Below are positions 33,622 through 45,899 of a stretch of DNA of 64,000 nt, in pieces. The number at the start of each line of letters is the position of its first letter. Positions within the stretch are counted from its first letter, which is position 1. Source of the DNA: Harmothoe impar (lineage: Eukaryota > Annelida > Polychaeta > Phyllodocida > Polynoidae). A model generated the notes under the pieces. The model saw only the letters and a list, made by a program, of their open reading frames with translations. It searched no databases and was not told the DNA's origin. A program made the position numbers and the translations under genes. The stretch spans positions 18,716,381 through 18,780,380 of the forward strand of contig OX381713.1 in assembly GCA_947462335.1 (NCBI GenBank), given 5' to 3'.

Positions 33622-34376
33622 AAAGTATTGGTAAGATACAAGGGATAAACAAAACAATGTATTGTTAACCACTGCACACGGCTGTGGATGAACAGTCCTG
33701 TCACATACTGTCTGGGCCTCCTGTGACCAGGTGATTACGGCCTGGAGGGGGGACCACCCACTCAGAAGACCCCCCCCCCCCCCACACACACACACACACC
33801 TCCCACATTGACACACACACTTAAGAATGGGGACCAAGGAGCCGTACTCTGGGACTAATCTTGCCAATGAGCCTGTCCACAGTAACCAATTTATAGAGAT
33901 TTGATTGCACTTTTGTATACATATTGGTTATCTGCATTACCTACATGGCGGCTAGGTATCATGATGGTCTGGATGCCTATGATAAAAATAAAATGTTATA
34001 TTAGAATTGGGAACAGAGTGGCAAGTATCACACGGGCATTGCCTGTCCAAATTAGGAGTCCACTGAGTCGGGTGGGTGTGAGAGGGGCCTCCTGCACAAT
34101 GTCAATCCCTCTGTGGACCAGGTTTTCATCTCTCCTGTCACTCCCGAGCTCCCACCATTATAGTTTGTGAATCCACAAGAATACAATACTGTCCTCATTG
34201 ATAATACTGAAGATACATTCAAATGTCCAGGTGACTTTACTATACTGTGGAAGAGTTGTTTCACAGGGCAGTACCTTTTTTGACTGGCTAAATGTATGCA
34301 GTAACCAATGAACTAACTGTGGGTTTGGTTTTGCCAGGAATTAATCGTATGAGTAATATTAATTTGTCTGTTTCAG

Positions 34377-34429
34377 AAACCCAACTATGGTCCACTGAGG
34401 GTACCACTGGCCCAGCCAAACATGGATAG
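34377..34429 (+). CDS. Candidate 53-bp exon of an unrecognised gene
   Basis: Preceded by a pyrimidine-rich acceptor (TTTGTCTGTTTCAG, AG at 34375-34376) and followed by a consensus donor GTAAGT (34430). One frame is open across it and reads KPNYGPLRVPLAQPNMD. No neighbouring exon could be matched, and short AG-GT intervals occur by chance, so this stays a suggestion. Confidence 0.2.
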
Positions 34430-34644
34430 GTAAGTAGAGCTTTGCGGCATCTGATAGCGCTATGACATGATAGATATATCTTTTCTATTTTCTTTGTTTT
34501 AGAGGTGATAACCTTGGTATCTGACCATGACATCTAGCAGTACTTCACAACGTTCTTTAAACAAAGGAATCTGGTCCGCCTATCTGGGCTGGATTTTAAA
34601 CGAACCCCCATTCCGTGTCTCTATACCGGGTGTCTGCCAGACAA

Positions 34645-35036
34645 GGCCAAATTAAAAAAAGTGTTTCAGGTTACCCGACCCTACCTAGCAAAACAGGGCC
34701 GACCCTAGACATTTTTATCCAATTTTGAAAAAATATGTTTTGTTCTAAGTGATTTTAGGGCTATTTCGGGGTCAATTTGATAGTCTACGAGTCAATGCTG
34801 TAGTCAGCGAGAAACTTTTATCCAATTTTGAAAAAGAATTCATGTTTTGAGTAATTTTGGGCCTATTTCATGGTTAATTGGATAGTCTACAAGTCGACAC
34901 TAATGTTGGTGAGTCAGCACTGAGGTTTGAGAGTCAATTTTTGGGTACTTTTAAAAAATAAAAAGAATTTAAATCAGACCTACCCTATCTAGATTTTCAG
35001 ACTATGTAACCTGAAACACACCTTTTTCTTTTGGCC
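34645..35036. mobile_element. GGCC-ended Harbinger-like MITE with CAA duplication
   Basis: Inverted ends GGCCAAATTAAAAAAAGTG and CACACCTTTTTCTTTTGGCC. CAA on both sides (34642-34644 and 35037-35039). The interior has repeated TTATCCAATTTTGAAAAA and GTCAATTTGATAGTCTAC-type phrases. A nearby duplicate of the flanks without the element (35071-35112) represents an empty site. Confidence 0.8.
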
Positions 35037-35542
35037 CAAGCAGTAGGTGGATGTGCTTGATGAGGTCCGCCCTTATACTGGGTGTCTACCAGACAAGCAG
35101 TAGGTCGACGTGTCTATCCTCCAGCCCCAGCCAGTGCGAGTTTATGAAGTTCTGTGAAGGAATGAGATTCTAAAATAAGGGTACCTTTCATCGGTTGGGT
35201 ATGATTAGTAGACTTCTCTAACCGAGCTCATATTGAATACAAACCACCAAAGTTAACAAAGTTAAGGGGAGAGGGAGGAGGGTCTACCGGGGCACGCAAG
35301 GAGAGACCCTCAAGTACTTAGGTTATAATCTTACAACTTTAGGTTAACGACCAGGCTCACCATTCCATACACAGTAATATAATACAACCATATTCTAGAT
35401 TTACTCTTTCATCATGAAGCATTTAAGTGATTTATAATTATTGGTTCAATCCAATACGAACGTTCTATTTCATCTGTGATAAAATTACGTACAGATTATA
35501 CTTGTATAGGCATTGTTCACCTGTATGGTTTTAGCAGTACAG

Positions 35543-35617
35543 AAACTGATAGCACTTTTTACACAAGAAACTGATAGCACTTTTTACACAAGAAACTGAT
35601 AGCACTTTTTACACAAG
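35543..35617. repeat. Three exact 25-bp tandem repeats
   Basis: Unit AAACTGATAGCACTTTTTAC plus ACAAG starts at 35543, 35568 and 35593 with no differences seen, so it is a recent expansion. Confidence 0.97.
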
Positions 35618-35699
35618 TTAGTCGAGGTGATGCAATTTGTGGCCGAGTCATATTAGCTAATGCAGTAACGCGTAGGCATTTCTTTCTCTTTTTTAAAAG

Positions 35700-37940
35700 G
35701 GTAAAACATTTTTGGTCTCCCCCCACCCTCTCCTCGACAGGCGTACAAATGTTGTTGGTCCGCCCCCTTAAATGGTCAGATACCTTTGCTACCCCCCCCC
35801 CCCGAAATTCAACACATACACACACAACCCTGTTAAAAAGTGCTACTCCCCTACATGCAGAAGAATAGGGTAGGTTCACCCCAAGTCGGTCACATACCTT
35901 AAGTTGGCTACCCCCTCCAGGGAGGATAGAATTCAATATGACGTTAAACTAACAATACCAACAACCTTGTTAAATCAATGTTATTCAAACAGATATACAT
36001 GTTTATTGAATGTTATATTTGCGTATATCCTCCCTGGAAGGGGTGGCCCACTTACATGTATACCTACATCCAAACGGCAGGAAGCAATTAGCCCCCCCCC
36101 CCCCTTTGTTGGGCTCAGCAACCCTGGCAGGATATACTTTATACCTGCGTGTCCTGTGGTCATGCTATCCGCATCAGGGGGTCTTCAGGGGGCCATAACT
36201 GCGGGCGTATTGAGCATTAATTACGCCCCACAAAGCCCCATTCTCATCTGTGTAACATGAAACTTGTCTTATCGGGACTCCAATTCATCACACCCATGAC
36301 GTGTTTCATTGTGGAAGCCACCTGAATTTTTTAAATGGCGGTGGTGGTGGTTAGGGGTTGGGGCTGGTGGGTAGGATGGGGAGAGCGTTTAGACTGGTCA
36401 AAAGCCTCTGTGTGCGCAGTAGTTCAGATAATTATGCTGGACTAGGTGAGGATTTCACTCGTCCTTACCAGAAGTATTAATTCCTGGTTTAATTAGACCA
36501 TTTCTCCAGAGCTAAGAATGACCTCTTAGGCCACCAGATCTGGTCAGCATCTTATAAAATGTAATTCTTTCCCACTCCATCGGTTCTTAGTACAGTATGG
36601 ATGGCATGGCTGGTCCATCACCACCATTAAATGCCCATTGGGTGTCCCAAAATGGCGCTGATTGCATAGAATGTGTGATGCGAGGCATTACCTTGGTGTC
36701 TCAAGCCGGCGGCGTTAGTGGAAAATAGTGATATCCTGAATATCAAAATGAAGCCATCATAAACATACTTATATGCATGTGCCATAGTGTACCCTCTCTC
36801 TATATATACAGCCGGCCCCATATCGGTTTACATATACACCCTCAGAGAGGTGAGCGTCACTGTCGCCAAATGCACCCTCACCTGAAAATCAGGCACTGTC
36901 TGGCTTTCGGTTGGGAATGTTTTCGGCGATAATGACGCTCCATTTTCTGAGGGTGTAGTGCATAGAATACGGCACTTATATATCCCAGATCCAGCTGCAT
37001 TGATTTGTAGGTTACTAGAAAGTATTTGCAGAGGATGAATATTCATCATACACATTCTCAAGTTTTAAACATCCAATACATTTGTCTACAGACTCCAGCT
37101 TCCTTTTATTTGATCCCATGATAGTCTTCTACGTCAGGGACATTTTTGATGCTATGTGGTGCTGAGAATTATTACCACAAGATACAGTGTATCCCCTCTT
37201 CATAGTGCATTAATGTGCTTTTACAAATTGATCATTACTTGACCACCTAGTGCATTAATGCACTGGCCGGATGGAAAGAGATATCATGTATATGGTTGCA
37301 TGTACAGACTCCTCTATCATTACCAAGGTTACACAGGGGTGTTGCACCAGACATGTTAGCCACATTGCTGCAGTGAGTGATGATAAAATCCATACATGTT
37401 CAGGTGCAACGCCTGTAGACCCCTCACTGTATGCAGCCTGGCCGTAAAGGGCCGTTTTAGTCCCAGGCCTCTAGAATTGTATCTATAGCTAGAGATTCCA
37501 TCCAAGACATTGCATGTAACCTTGTGTATTTGCACCATAAATTATAGTGTATATATGGGCCTAACTCACGTAATAGTCACACACCCAACTTTCACAAATC
37601 CCATAACCCTACCAAGGGGTCTGAGAATTGATTTTAGTACTGTAGTATACTTGTAACTCTCGTATAATATGTCGACATGTTTGGTGTCAAACTAAAGCTG
37701 AGTCCGATTTGAGTACACGTCATAGCTTCGACCTGAGAATTTGCGGTGTGTGCTGTTGGCACCCCTCCAAGATAAAAGAGGTCAGGTTAATAATCTTGTC
37801 ACATCCAGAAGGTTGGCACACATGTGCTTGTCTTTGTCACACAGCAATGTAAGGGCCCTGCGTATAAATATAAGTATAAGTATAGTTTAAGCTATAGTAA
37901 AGAGCAGGCTTTTTCGCTGAGAAGGGTGACATTTCTTTGG
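35700..37940. other. Intergenic, mostly nothing recognised
   Basis: Includes C runs near 35793-35802 and 36091-36104. A short inverted repeat pairs TACCCCCTCCAGGGAGGATA (35907) with the complement of TATCCTCCCTGGAAGGGGTG (36026). Frames here show no recognisable domain. Confidence 0.4.
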
Positions 37941-37949
37941 TTAAATCCG

Positions 37950-38233
37950 TTTAGTCCCCTCTCTCGAGGGCTCAAAAGGGAGCGCATCCCCTTTCCCCAT
38001 GTTGACAACTATCTCGCCACTCCGGTACTGATAATTTTAGAAGAAAGTATCTTTATATTATCTTAGTGCCTAATTACACAAAGTGAAAGGTCGTACCCCC
38101 TCTCGAGGGCTCTCGAGGGGGGCCTTCCCTCCCTGTTGACTACTAGTACTACCTCACAACTCCCGTACTTTTAATGTTAAAATAAAGTATCTACATCGTT
38201 TTATAGTGCCTAATTACACAATGTAAAAGACTG
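37950..38233. repeat. Diverged 140-bp tandem duplication
   Basis: GTGCCTAATTACACAA recurs at 38066 and 38206, and AAAGTATCT plus the preceding GTAC and TTTTA blocks recur in the same order. Each unit contains CTCTCGAGGGCTC-type palindromic DNA. Divergence is substantial. Confidence 0.65.
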
Positions 38234-38429
38234 GGCGGATCGCTGCACAGAGGAAAAAGCTGGATTAGCGCTATCTAGTGACCTCCTTAAGACTTATCTT
38301 GGACCCCCAGCTGGTCCCACCTGACCACCTACGGACCTAAGATGAGGCCTGTGGGAGTATTTATGGTGAAATAAACACGAGGCATTACCTTTGATGCCGC
38401 CATACCCCTTCACCACGCACACACATTAG

Positions 38430-38475
38430 CTCACCAAACACCCCCCCCCCCCTTCACTGACCCCCCCCCCCCCTA
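38430..38475. repeat. Two poly-C runs
   Basis: C runs at about 38441-38452 and 38461-38473, separated by TTCACTGA. Confidence 0.85.
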
Positions 38476-38659
38476 TTACTCTATACTCACCCATTCATTA
38501 ATTCACCTACCTTCTCCCTATGCATTACGCACCCTATCTCTAATTAGAGACCTAAATATTATCAGTATAATGTTGATAAAGAAATTAAAGAAAATGAATT
38601 CTTCTATCACATGAAACCAGGCAAGAGTAATGAGTAATGTGTTCCGGGCGCGGAAAAGT

Positions 38660-38745
38660 CATCTTGGAGAAAGCGGGACTCGAACCCAGAACCTTGAGAT
38701 CCATGAACCTGCTGCTGTACCGCCAAGCACCCCACCCAACACCAT
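38660..38745 (-). mobile_element. tRNA-derived SINE of a second family
   Basis: On the minus strand the sequence reads GGGTGCTTGGCGGTACAGCA, an A-box-like D arm, then CTCAAGGTTC and B box GGTTCGAGTCC with a CGC partner. Anticodon-stem pairing is poor and no acceptor stem closes, so a tRNA-derived repeat is preferred over a tRNA gene. Confidence 0.55.
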
Positions 38746-39410
38746 CCAATGGTGGACATGTTGTTGATGCCAAGTGTCTAAACGTATGTTGGTAAACCTG
38801 ACTGTATAATTGTATATAGTTTTATGTCTCAATCACTTATGACATCCTCGAAGGAACGTGATAATCAAATGAGATGTGTCAACAAACCTCTCTTAACTCA
38901 CACACAAAACCACGTTTAGTAGTGACAACGTGACAGCTATGTGATATGAATTATAAGTCAAACTTCTGTCCTTAAGTGACAAGAATAAATTACATAACAA
39001 AATACAGCAATGTCCTGAGTTGTTTCCCTCGAGAGCCGCATAATCGTTTACATAATACATTATGTCTTATTTCATGGAAACATGTATTCTTGATTTATAA
39101 CGGTAATGGGAAGCTGTGCATGGATAGCATGGAGGCTGGACGTAGCTGTAGGCATGGTGTATAGATAGCCACACCCACATAGGACACAGGTAGCAGGAGG
39201 GCCACTCCCACTGTTACTATACATGTAAGGCACATATATACACTGACAGGTAGGGTTGAAGTGAATAGTGCATGTATGCCTTCTAGTAAAATACATGCGT
39301 TATGATAAAAAGGCCTGGTATCATAGCTGGGCCCAGATGCAGTGTATGTTTGTTAACATGAATAATGTAAACTTAATGATAAAAACTTAAGTTTTTTACG
39401 TGTATAATTA

Positions 39411-39689
39411 TACACTGATAATATAAACGCCCCGGACCTTAGTCTGCAGTGTCTATCCCAGGTTAGTCATAGGGACATTGGTTAATACTGGCCAACTGAT
39501 CAATAGTCAAAAATGACTGAGGCAATACAAAATATGACCAATTCCTTACTCAAAATGACCTAGCGTAATACTCATAGAAAATGCCAAGGTGAGTTAGTGT
39601 GGCCAACCTGGCATTATTAACTGCTCTAGATCGGTCTCATATGGAGCACAAAATGTTCCAGTACTGACTAAGGTCATAATGTCAGTGTA
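39411..39689. mobile_element. 275-bp CACTG-ended MITE, TA target
   Basis: TA-CACTGATAATATAAA at the left and TAATGTCAGTG-TA at the right. The interior carries TTAGTCAT, GTCAAAAATGACTGA and CCAGTACTGACTAAGG. The end motif and subterminal TAGTCA words match those bounding 27959-32196. Confidence 0.65.
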
Positions 39690-40199
39690 GGGATACGACA
39701 TTCAGACATCTGGCTTTACCATTATTCTATAACACACACACATAATTATATTAGACCTTTTACACTAGATACTTATCATCTTGATATAATACATATTGCA
39801 AATCGGCAATGTGTTAGTCTTCCATTAAGTTAAATAGTCAATTCAATAAAAACACCAGTAGAACATTCTAAGGAGTTGCATTATTATTTAGTGGACGCTT
39901 CCCTTGGTGTATCCCCCCTGGAGGTACCAGTAGAATCCCATTACACCCCCACCTACCCCTGTAGTATGTAGTAGATGGTGCATCTACAGGAGGAATGGTG
40001 GCCGCAGGGCAGTCTACAGTCATTTATTACACCGGACTCTAATAGATTCACCCCGCTGACCCCGGCACCCACCCGGCACCATGAGCCTCGGCCTGGCGGG
40101 TCACGGGTTCCCGTGTAAAACCCCCACTCCTTATACTACTACTGACATCCCTCCTGCAGCACTCACTCCCATGCACCACCACCTTGCCTGTCTTGTTCA

Positions 40200-40745
40200 C
40201 CCTGCATCCTCTGCCTTCCCTGCCTGCCTGCCTCCCTGCCTGCCTGCCTGCCTGCCTGCCTGGCCCCCCTGGCCCGTCTGCCCTGTATCCCCTGCCTACC
40301 CTACCTACCCTGCCTGCCCCGCCTGCCCCGCCTCCCCTGCATCCCCTGCATTCCCTGCCTGCCCTGCCTGCCCTGCCTGCCCTGCCTACCCTGCCTGCCC
40401 TGCCTGCCCTGCCTGCCCTGCCTGCCCTGCCTGCCCTGCCTGCCCTGCCTGCCCTGCCTGCCTGCCCTGCCTGCCATGCCTGCCATGCCTGCCATGCCTG
40501 CCATGCCTGCCATGCCTGCCCTGCCTGCCATGCCTGCCATGCCTGCCCTGCCTGCCCTGCCTGCCCTGCCCTGCCTGCCATACCTGCCCTGCCTGCCCTG
40601 CCTGCCATGCCTGCCCTGCCTGCCCTGCCTACCCTGCCTGCCATGCCTGCCCTGCCTGCCCTGCCTGCCCTGCCTGCCCTACCTGCCCTACCTGCCCTGC
40701 CTGCCCTGCCTGCCCTGCCTGCCCTGCCTGCCCTGCCTGCCCTAG
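40200..40745. repeat. 10-bp CTGCCTGCCC minisatellite
   Basis: More than 50 copies of a 10-bp unit with CTGCCATGC, CTACC and CCGCC variants, starting from a 4-bp CTGC phase at 40220-40260. Because 10 is not a multiple of 3 and the unit makes no stop codons, long frames open in several phases on both strands. These are artefacts of the repeat. Confidence 0.95.
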
Positions 40746-41264
40746 CTGTCTGCCTTGTCCGCCCTGCATCCCATTCCTACCCTAGCTCCCCTGGAGCACT
40801 GCTTACACCAGGCCAGCCCTTGCACAATCATGATGTCATGTATTGCAGCTAGAACTAGAGCCATATCCCACCTCACACACTATCTGTGCTGTTATGTATA
40901 CAGTTTAAATACCTACGACTACTTAAATTATATTTGTCAAAGAAATTACTAGTGAAGCATAGCCTACACTTGGTCCTTATATATATATACGATGTGAAAC
41001 AATGAAATAGCAAATCTGACTTGCTAGAACCGCATACATGAATGCATCACGACCACAGAGGGCACAGGTGGTCGCTGCCCAAAGAGAACTCTCTGTAGCA
41101 AACTTAGAGATGACCGGCGGCCAAATGACGCCCACATCCAGCGACTTAATGTGCAGCTTTCAGGGCAGCACCGAGCACTAATGTCCCCAGGTGGCGCCAC
41201 CTCCTTATGAATATTTAAGACTTCTCATCAGACCGAGGCCGTAGGTTGAAATGTTACACCTTTA

Positions 41265-41610
41265 AGGGCCGCATAGTGCTTGGATTTGCCATGGCTGCAG
41301 TCAATCATGCATCATTCCGTTCTATACAAGAGGTTGTATTTTAGCCTTCGTCGCTACACTGTCAGAAGTAATTGATGCTGCACAGCGGGTTATACTGTAG
41401 ATTTACAGTATAAAAGGAGTTATTTTTGAATTTGAAACCAAAATTACCTACTTTTATACTGTAATTCTACAATGTAACTTGCTGTGCAGCTACAGTTACT
41501 TCTGGCAGTGTAAGATGCTTGAGTGTAGCCCTGGCGAGTTGCTCGCCAGGGCCGGCCTCGTGCATCATACAGTAACATTGCAGCACTATATGCGGCTCCT
41601 ATCGGGTTGA
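41265..41610. mobile_element. Diverged TTAAGGGC-type element interrupted by a CACTG MITE
   Basis: CCTTTAAGGGCCGCATAGTGC at the left and CACTATATGCGGCTCCTATC then GGGTTGAAGGG at the right form imperfect inverted ends. CATGCATCATT and GTGCATCATAC link it to the family at 13323-13563. The palindrome at 41355-41512 lies inside it. Confidence 0.45.
41355..41512. mobile_element. 154-bp palindromic CACTG-ended MITE
   Basis: TA-CACTGTCAGAAGTAATTG and CAGTTACTTCTGGCAGTG-TA are inverted. The arms continue through GCTGCACAGC / GCTGTGCAGC and TTATACTGTA / TTTATACTGTAATT. TA target duplication. A near-complete hairpin. Confidence 0.85.
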
Positions 41611-42741
41611 AGGGTGAACATGTCTACGCAGTGTACCCTTGAAGTCCCCTTATATATTCAGGTCTGAATGGTCATCCTCAAACCCAGCCCGTCCCAGAGA
41701 AACTAGGCATGTAATTATCGAAAACTGCACGAAAACCCGCACACACACCAAAGCTTAACGATTATAAAAGAGAAAATGCAGCCATTAAAGATTTAGATAT
41801 TTGCGACTAGCTGGTCATGACATTTCATGTAGGTTAACCATCCGCGTTAAAATATGTTAATGTATTCCATCAGATGTGACTCTAATGCAAAACTTTTATA
41901 ATTGTATGGCAAATGTCCGTCCCATGCCTAACCCGCAAATCGTGCATGGTTGATAATCATCTGATAAGCACGACTCAATATTCCTATAGGCACTGTATGA
42001 CATCATACACTCTGAGACAGTTACTTCATCGCAGACATGTCTGTCAGGGGTGGGGTGGGGTTGGTAGTCCCTTATTGGAATCGGGTATGCAGTATGTGTT
42101 GGTATGCCCTCAATCTGTGGACTCTTGGATACCATCATGTATACATTCTTCAGTAAGATATGGACCTAGTATCTCACGGTATACCTTTTATAGCTAAATC
42201 AATTTACAGCACTGTATGCAAGATATTGACGACCGGCGTTCTTTTGTACTGAAGCCTAATGTGGCATTTCAAAAGAAACGCCTGTCCTATAAATCCATGA
42301 GTACTAGTTAGTACTTTGCTGTAAGAAGTACATGTTGGTGAAATAAGTACATATGTTTACGCTCACTATTTTCCAAGTTGCTCTGGACAGTCCGACGCCT
42401 ACTGGAGGAGGGGATGGTTAGTAAGGATGGGGTCTCTAAGTTGTTTTACATCCGGAAAATCTGTGAGACTACAAAGCACGCCTATCTGCAGACACCTGTA
42501 TGGACAAACCTCAAAGTGTTTGTGATAAGGGAACACTTCCGGGTCGGAGATACCCGGATGTGACAGCAAGCCACATCCGGTTTGGGCGATAACAATCAGC
42601 CGTGTGTTTGGTACCAAGCTGGTTCCCCTCATATCCACTAACAATAGTATGGTCTTCGCTGGTAACTATCGTGCACACTATAATCATAATAGTTAATCAT
42701 ACCAGAGTTTCAATTGCAGGATATGCAAGCTTTGATATGAT

Positions 42742-42850
42742 ATGGCAAAAAGAGGTATGTTTCAGGTTATCCAAACGTACCTAGCAAATACAGGGCCGAT
42801 CCGTGATAAAGGTTCATCCTACTTTTGAAAAGAAATTCCCCAAGAATGTC
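42742..42850. mobile_element. Truncated GGCC-family MITE
   Basis: GGCAAAAAGAGGTATGTTTC then AGGTTATCCAAACGTACCTA and CAGGGCCGATCC match the left end of 34645-35036. No right end was found. Confidence 0.5.
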
Positions 42851-43001
42851 TCATTACTAAGATGTGTATCTAGACCATCACCTCATTGATTTTACCACAG
42901 TCCCGAATGCTTACAAAAGTACATCCATATATACTGTAGAGGGAAATCCATAGACAAAAATGTGAATGAGTTTTAGCTCAACATGCACACTCAACCCACC
43001 G

Positions 43002-43099
43002 TTAAAGAGGCATAATCACCAAGCGTATCCCACTCACAATTCTAGTACTGTTCTAATCCACTATGTGGTTAAGTGCGAGTGGTGAGAATGCCCCTTTAA
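43002..43099 (-). mobile_element. TTAA MITE (GCATTCTC family), copy 4
   Basis: TTAA at 43002-43005 and 43096-43099 enclose 90 bp. Same orientation as the copy at 23445-23542, which it matches closely apart from substitutions in the left end (GCATAATCACC). Confidence 0.85.
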
Positions 43100-43315
43100 G
43101 CTATATAGGTTCAACGGGCAGGTCGGGGTACTTATACGACAATCTTACCTATTATTGGATTATTGGATAGCTGCACGACTTCCAGCACTGCATTATGTAA
43201 CATGTTTGGCACCGGATCCCATTGCATAATCTGTGGGCGCTACACTGTCTGTCATGGGAAATAAACATGCATAAGGCCCTAACATAATCCTATTTCTAAA
43301 AGGACCTTACCGACT

Positions 43316-43509
43316 TAAGCCCAAAATCCACAGTGGCAGGAACCCCCGTTAAAATGGTTTCGCGGCCCTGCAATGCCAATTTCGCCGTGGATTTTGGCGG
43401 CACAGGCACGAAATAGGTGCGAAATAGGCGCGAAATAGGCGCGAAAAAGGTGCTGCGGGGCCGCGAAACCATTTTGACGCAGGTTCCTGCCCCCATGGAT
43501 TTTGGGCTA
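43316..43509. mobile_element. 194-bp foldback with GCGAAATAGGCG subrepeats
   Basis: Left arm AGCCCAAAATCCACAGTGGC... and right arm complement AGCCCAAAATCCATGGGGGC. Both arms share GCAGGAACC and AAAATGGTTTCGCGGCCC-like blocks. The loop has four 12-bp tandem units around GCGAAATAGGCG (about 43407-43453). Confidence 0.75.
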
Positions 43510-43693
43510 TAGTGGTGCGTCAGTGTTAAAACCACATAGCCTTAAACAAGTAATAATACATAAAGAATATTCTCCACTTGCTACCAACCCCTATAACAGA
43601 CAGACGTTAGGTGTAGTAGACAACAGTGTTAGATGGGCCTACAACCTAAGCTCCATCCATCCACTCAACACCACACACAGCCCCTGCTCCACT

Positions 43694-43982
43694 GGCTTAA
43701 ACTAACCAGCTTGGTTATGCTGAGAGTGGATAACTGTATCTAGCACAAGGTCTTACAGAGCTAGACGCAAATCATCTTTATACCCTAGATGGCCCTACTG
43801 TACCATGGGTTTAGACATAGAGGGTAGCGCCATCTGGTTAGTAATAAACAAACTGGTTAGTCCACCATCATCTTTATAGTTCAGGTGGAGTATAAAGATG
43901 ATAGGCGTCTAGCTCTGTCAGATCTTGTGCTATAATATACAACCATCTACTCCAAGTAGTACCAAGCTGACCAGTTTAAGCC
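43694..43982. mobile_element. 289-bp inverted-repeat element
   Basis: Ends GGCTTAAACTAACCAGCTTG and, complemented, GGCTTAAACTGGTCAGCTTG. A second inner inverted block pairs TAGCACAAGGTCTTACAGAG with TAGCACAAGATCTGACAGAG, continuing through GCTAGACGC and ATCATCTTTATAC. No target duplication identified. Confidence 0.75.
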
Positions 43983-44841
43983 TGTGCCCTGCGCCACCCT
44001 ACCCGCTACCCCGAACACAAGGGCCTGCTACGTTATAAAGTGACCGTTATTTCCGAGGTCAGGATTCAGCACAGTGAGACCTGTGTTTTGCTACCAGAGT
44101 GCACTCCATTGGCTATTTCCGGTTCCGTTGACCAGTCATCAGTCGTGCCTTGTGCTGGCGTGCTGAGAGTAGAAGCCTTCTGTTAAGTATATGGCTTTGG
44201 AAACGGTGAGAGGACTACTGGGTGATTCTACCTGAAATCGCTCCTACTATGCGCCTACAGGCTTTGGTGGGGAAACTCTGTTGTCGTGCCTTGATACAAC
44301 AACACTGTAGGGATGTGTGCATTTAAGCAGTGTTAAGAAGCATTACAAGAACAATTTAAGCAGCTTCAAAATCAGTAATGTCATGTGAATGTCATGGAAA
44401 GGTCGTAATGGAATTTAACTGGCATTTACTCAAAAATTAAATTATGCTTTAGGTTAAGCACAACATTTAAATTACTTAAATGCAAACATTCATGCAGTTT
44501 AAGTATTATCAGGGATAAAACGTACAATAATTGAGTAGTTTTTGCATTTGCACCGAGAACACTGATGCCAAAATAAAATCATATGATAGAGCATATTAAT
44601 TATTCAGGAGTAGTTCCTACATCTATTTTGCCACAAGTCCACATTGAATAGTCCTGCTGGGAGTCAGTTGACAATCAGCACGATGATTAATGGAATGACT
44701 TGTCAATTAGGGGCCATCATTACCTTGGTATGTCTAGCTGTAGCGGACAGGGTAACTGCCTTATTTAGGCTGCTGTCAGACCGTATCAATGTGCTCAGGC
44801 ACACTGTACTGCAACACATAGACAGAGGTCCACGATAATCT

Positions 44842-44952
44842 GTCTGAACAACAGGTTTTTCCACGAGTGGTGCATTGGATCGTATCACACGAGGCAGAGC
44901 CGAGTGTGATGCGATCCAATGCACCACGAGTGGGGAAACCAGGAGTTCAGAC
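44842..44952. mobile_element. 111-bp near-perfect palindrome
   Basis: Arms of about 49 bp start GTCTGAACAACAGGTTTTTC and, complemented, GTCTGAACTCCTGGTTTCCC, and share CGTGGTGCATTGGATCG / CACGAGTGGTGCATTGG blocks. Related in wording (CACTCGTGGTGC) to the palindrome at 52086-52181. Confidence 0.7.
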
Positions 44953-45374
44953 TGATTAGAGTGGATCTCTGTATTTATTTCATGTGATTCTTGATTGATT
45001 TCATCAAAATGCACATTTAAAGATTGGCTTCATAGCTATTTTGGTGATACCATCGTGGAGAAACAGGTCATGGAGAATGAGCATCCGTTTCTCCACAGGG
45101 GTGTGGAGAACGACCAATTTAGTACCTAAGCATAGTAACTTTGTTTCTCCACATGAAATAAAATGAGATCCCCCCTCCCAGATTTATAACATGGGTAATA
45201 CGGCTCTCTACATGTGAGCTCTGTACTTCATGTTCCCATGAAGTATGGTGTAGGTGTACTCCATGGCTGATGAGTTTGTTGATTTTTGTGTGGTATGACT
45301 CGGCTTTCAACTCGTAAAGTACAATAATGTATGTGTGGTTTTGTGGGGTTTTGTCTATATATACCCATCAACAT

Positions 45375-45885
45375 CACAATAACACCCTGTCCTCCGGCTA
45401 CACCCACACCAGCATCACAATACGCACCTACGAGCTACACACACACCAACCTCACAATACGTACCTCCCAGCTACACACACCAACATCACAATAAGTACC
45501 TCCCAACTACACACACTAGCATCACAATAAGTACCTCCCAGCTACACACACACCAACATCACAATACATACCTCCCAGCTACACACACCAACATCACAAT
45601 ACGTACCTCCCAGCTACACACACACCAACATCACAATACGTACCTCCCAGCTACACACACACCAACATCACAATACGTACCTCCCAGCTACCCCCATACC
45701 AACATCACAATAAGTACCTCCCAACTACACACACACAAACCTCACAATACGTACCTCCCAGCTACACTCATACGAACCTCAAAATACGTACCTCCCAGCT
45801 ACACACACACCAACATCACAATACGTACCTCCCAGCTACACACACACCGACATCACAATAAGTACCTCCCAGCTACACCCATCAA
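45375..45885. repeat. About 37-bp minisatellite
   Basis: About 14 copies of ACATCACAATACGTACCTCC followed by CAGCTACACACACACCA, with units of 33-37 bp depending on the length of the inner CA run. The start includes divergent units. Confidence 0.92.
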
Positions 45886-45899
45886 TATAAGACCTTACC

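Noticed and set aside
38660..38745. Functional tRNA gene on the minus strand
   Set aside because: A- and B-box-like words are present, but the acceptor and anticodon stems do not pair well. A tRNA-derived SINE is the better reading.
40048..40852. Several overlapping frames of 80-234 codons (poly Pro-Ala-Leu-Cys, Gly-Arg-Ala)
   Set aside because: They arise from the stop-free 10-bp CTGCCTGCCC repeat, which opens several frames at once. Not genes.
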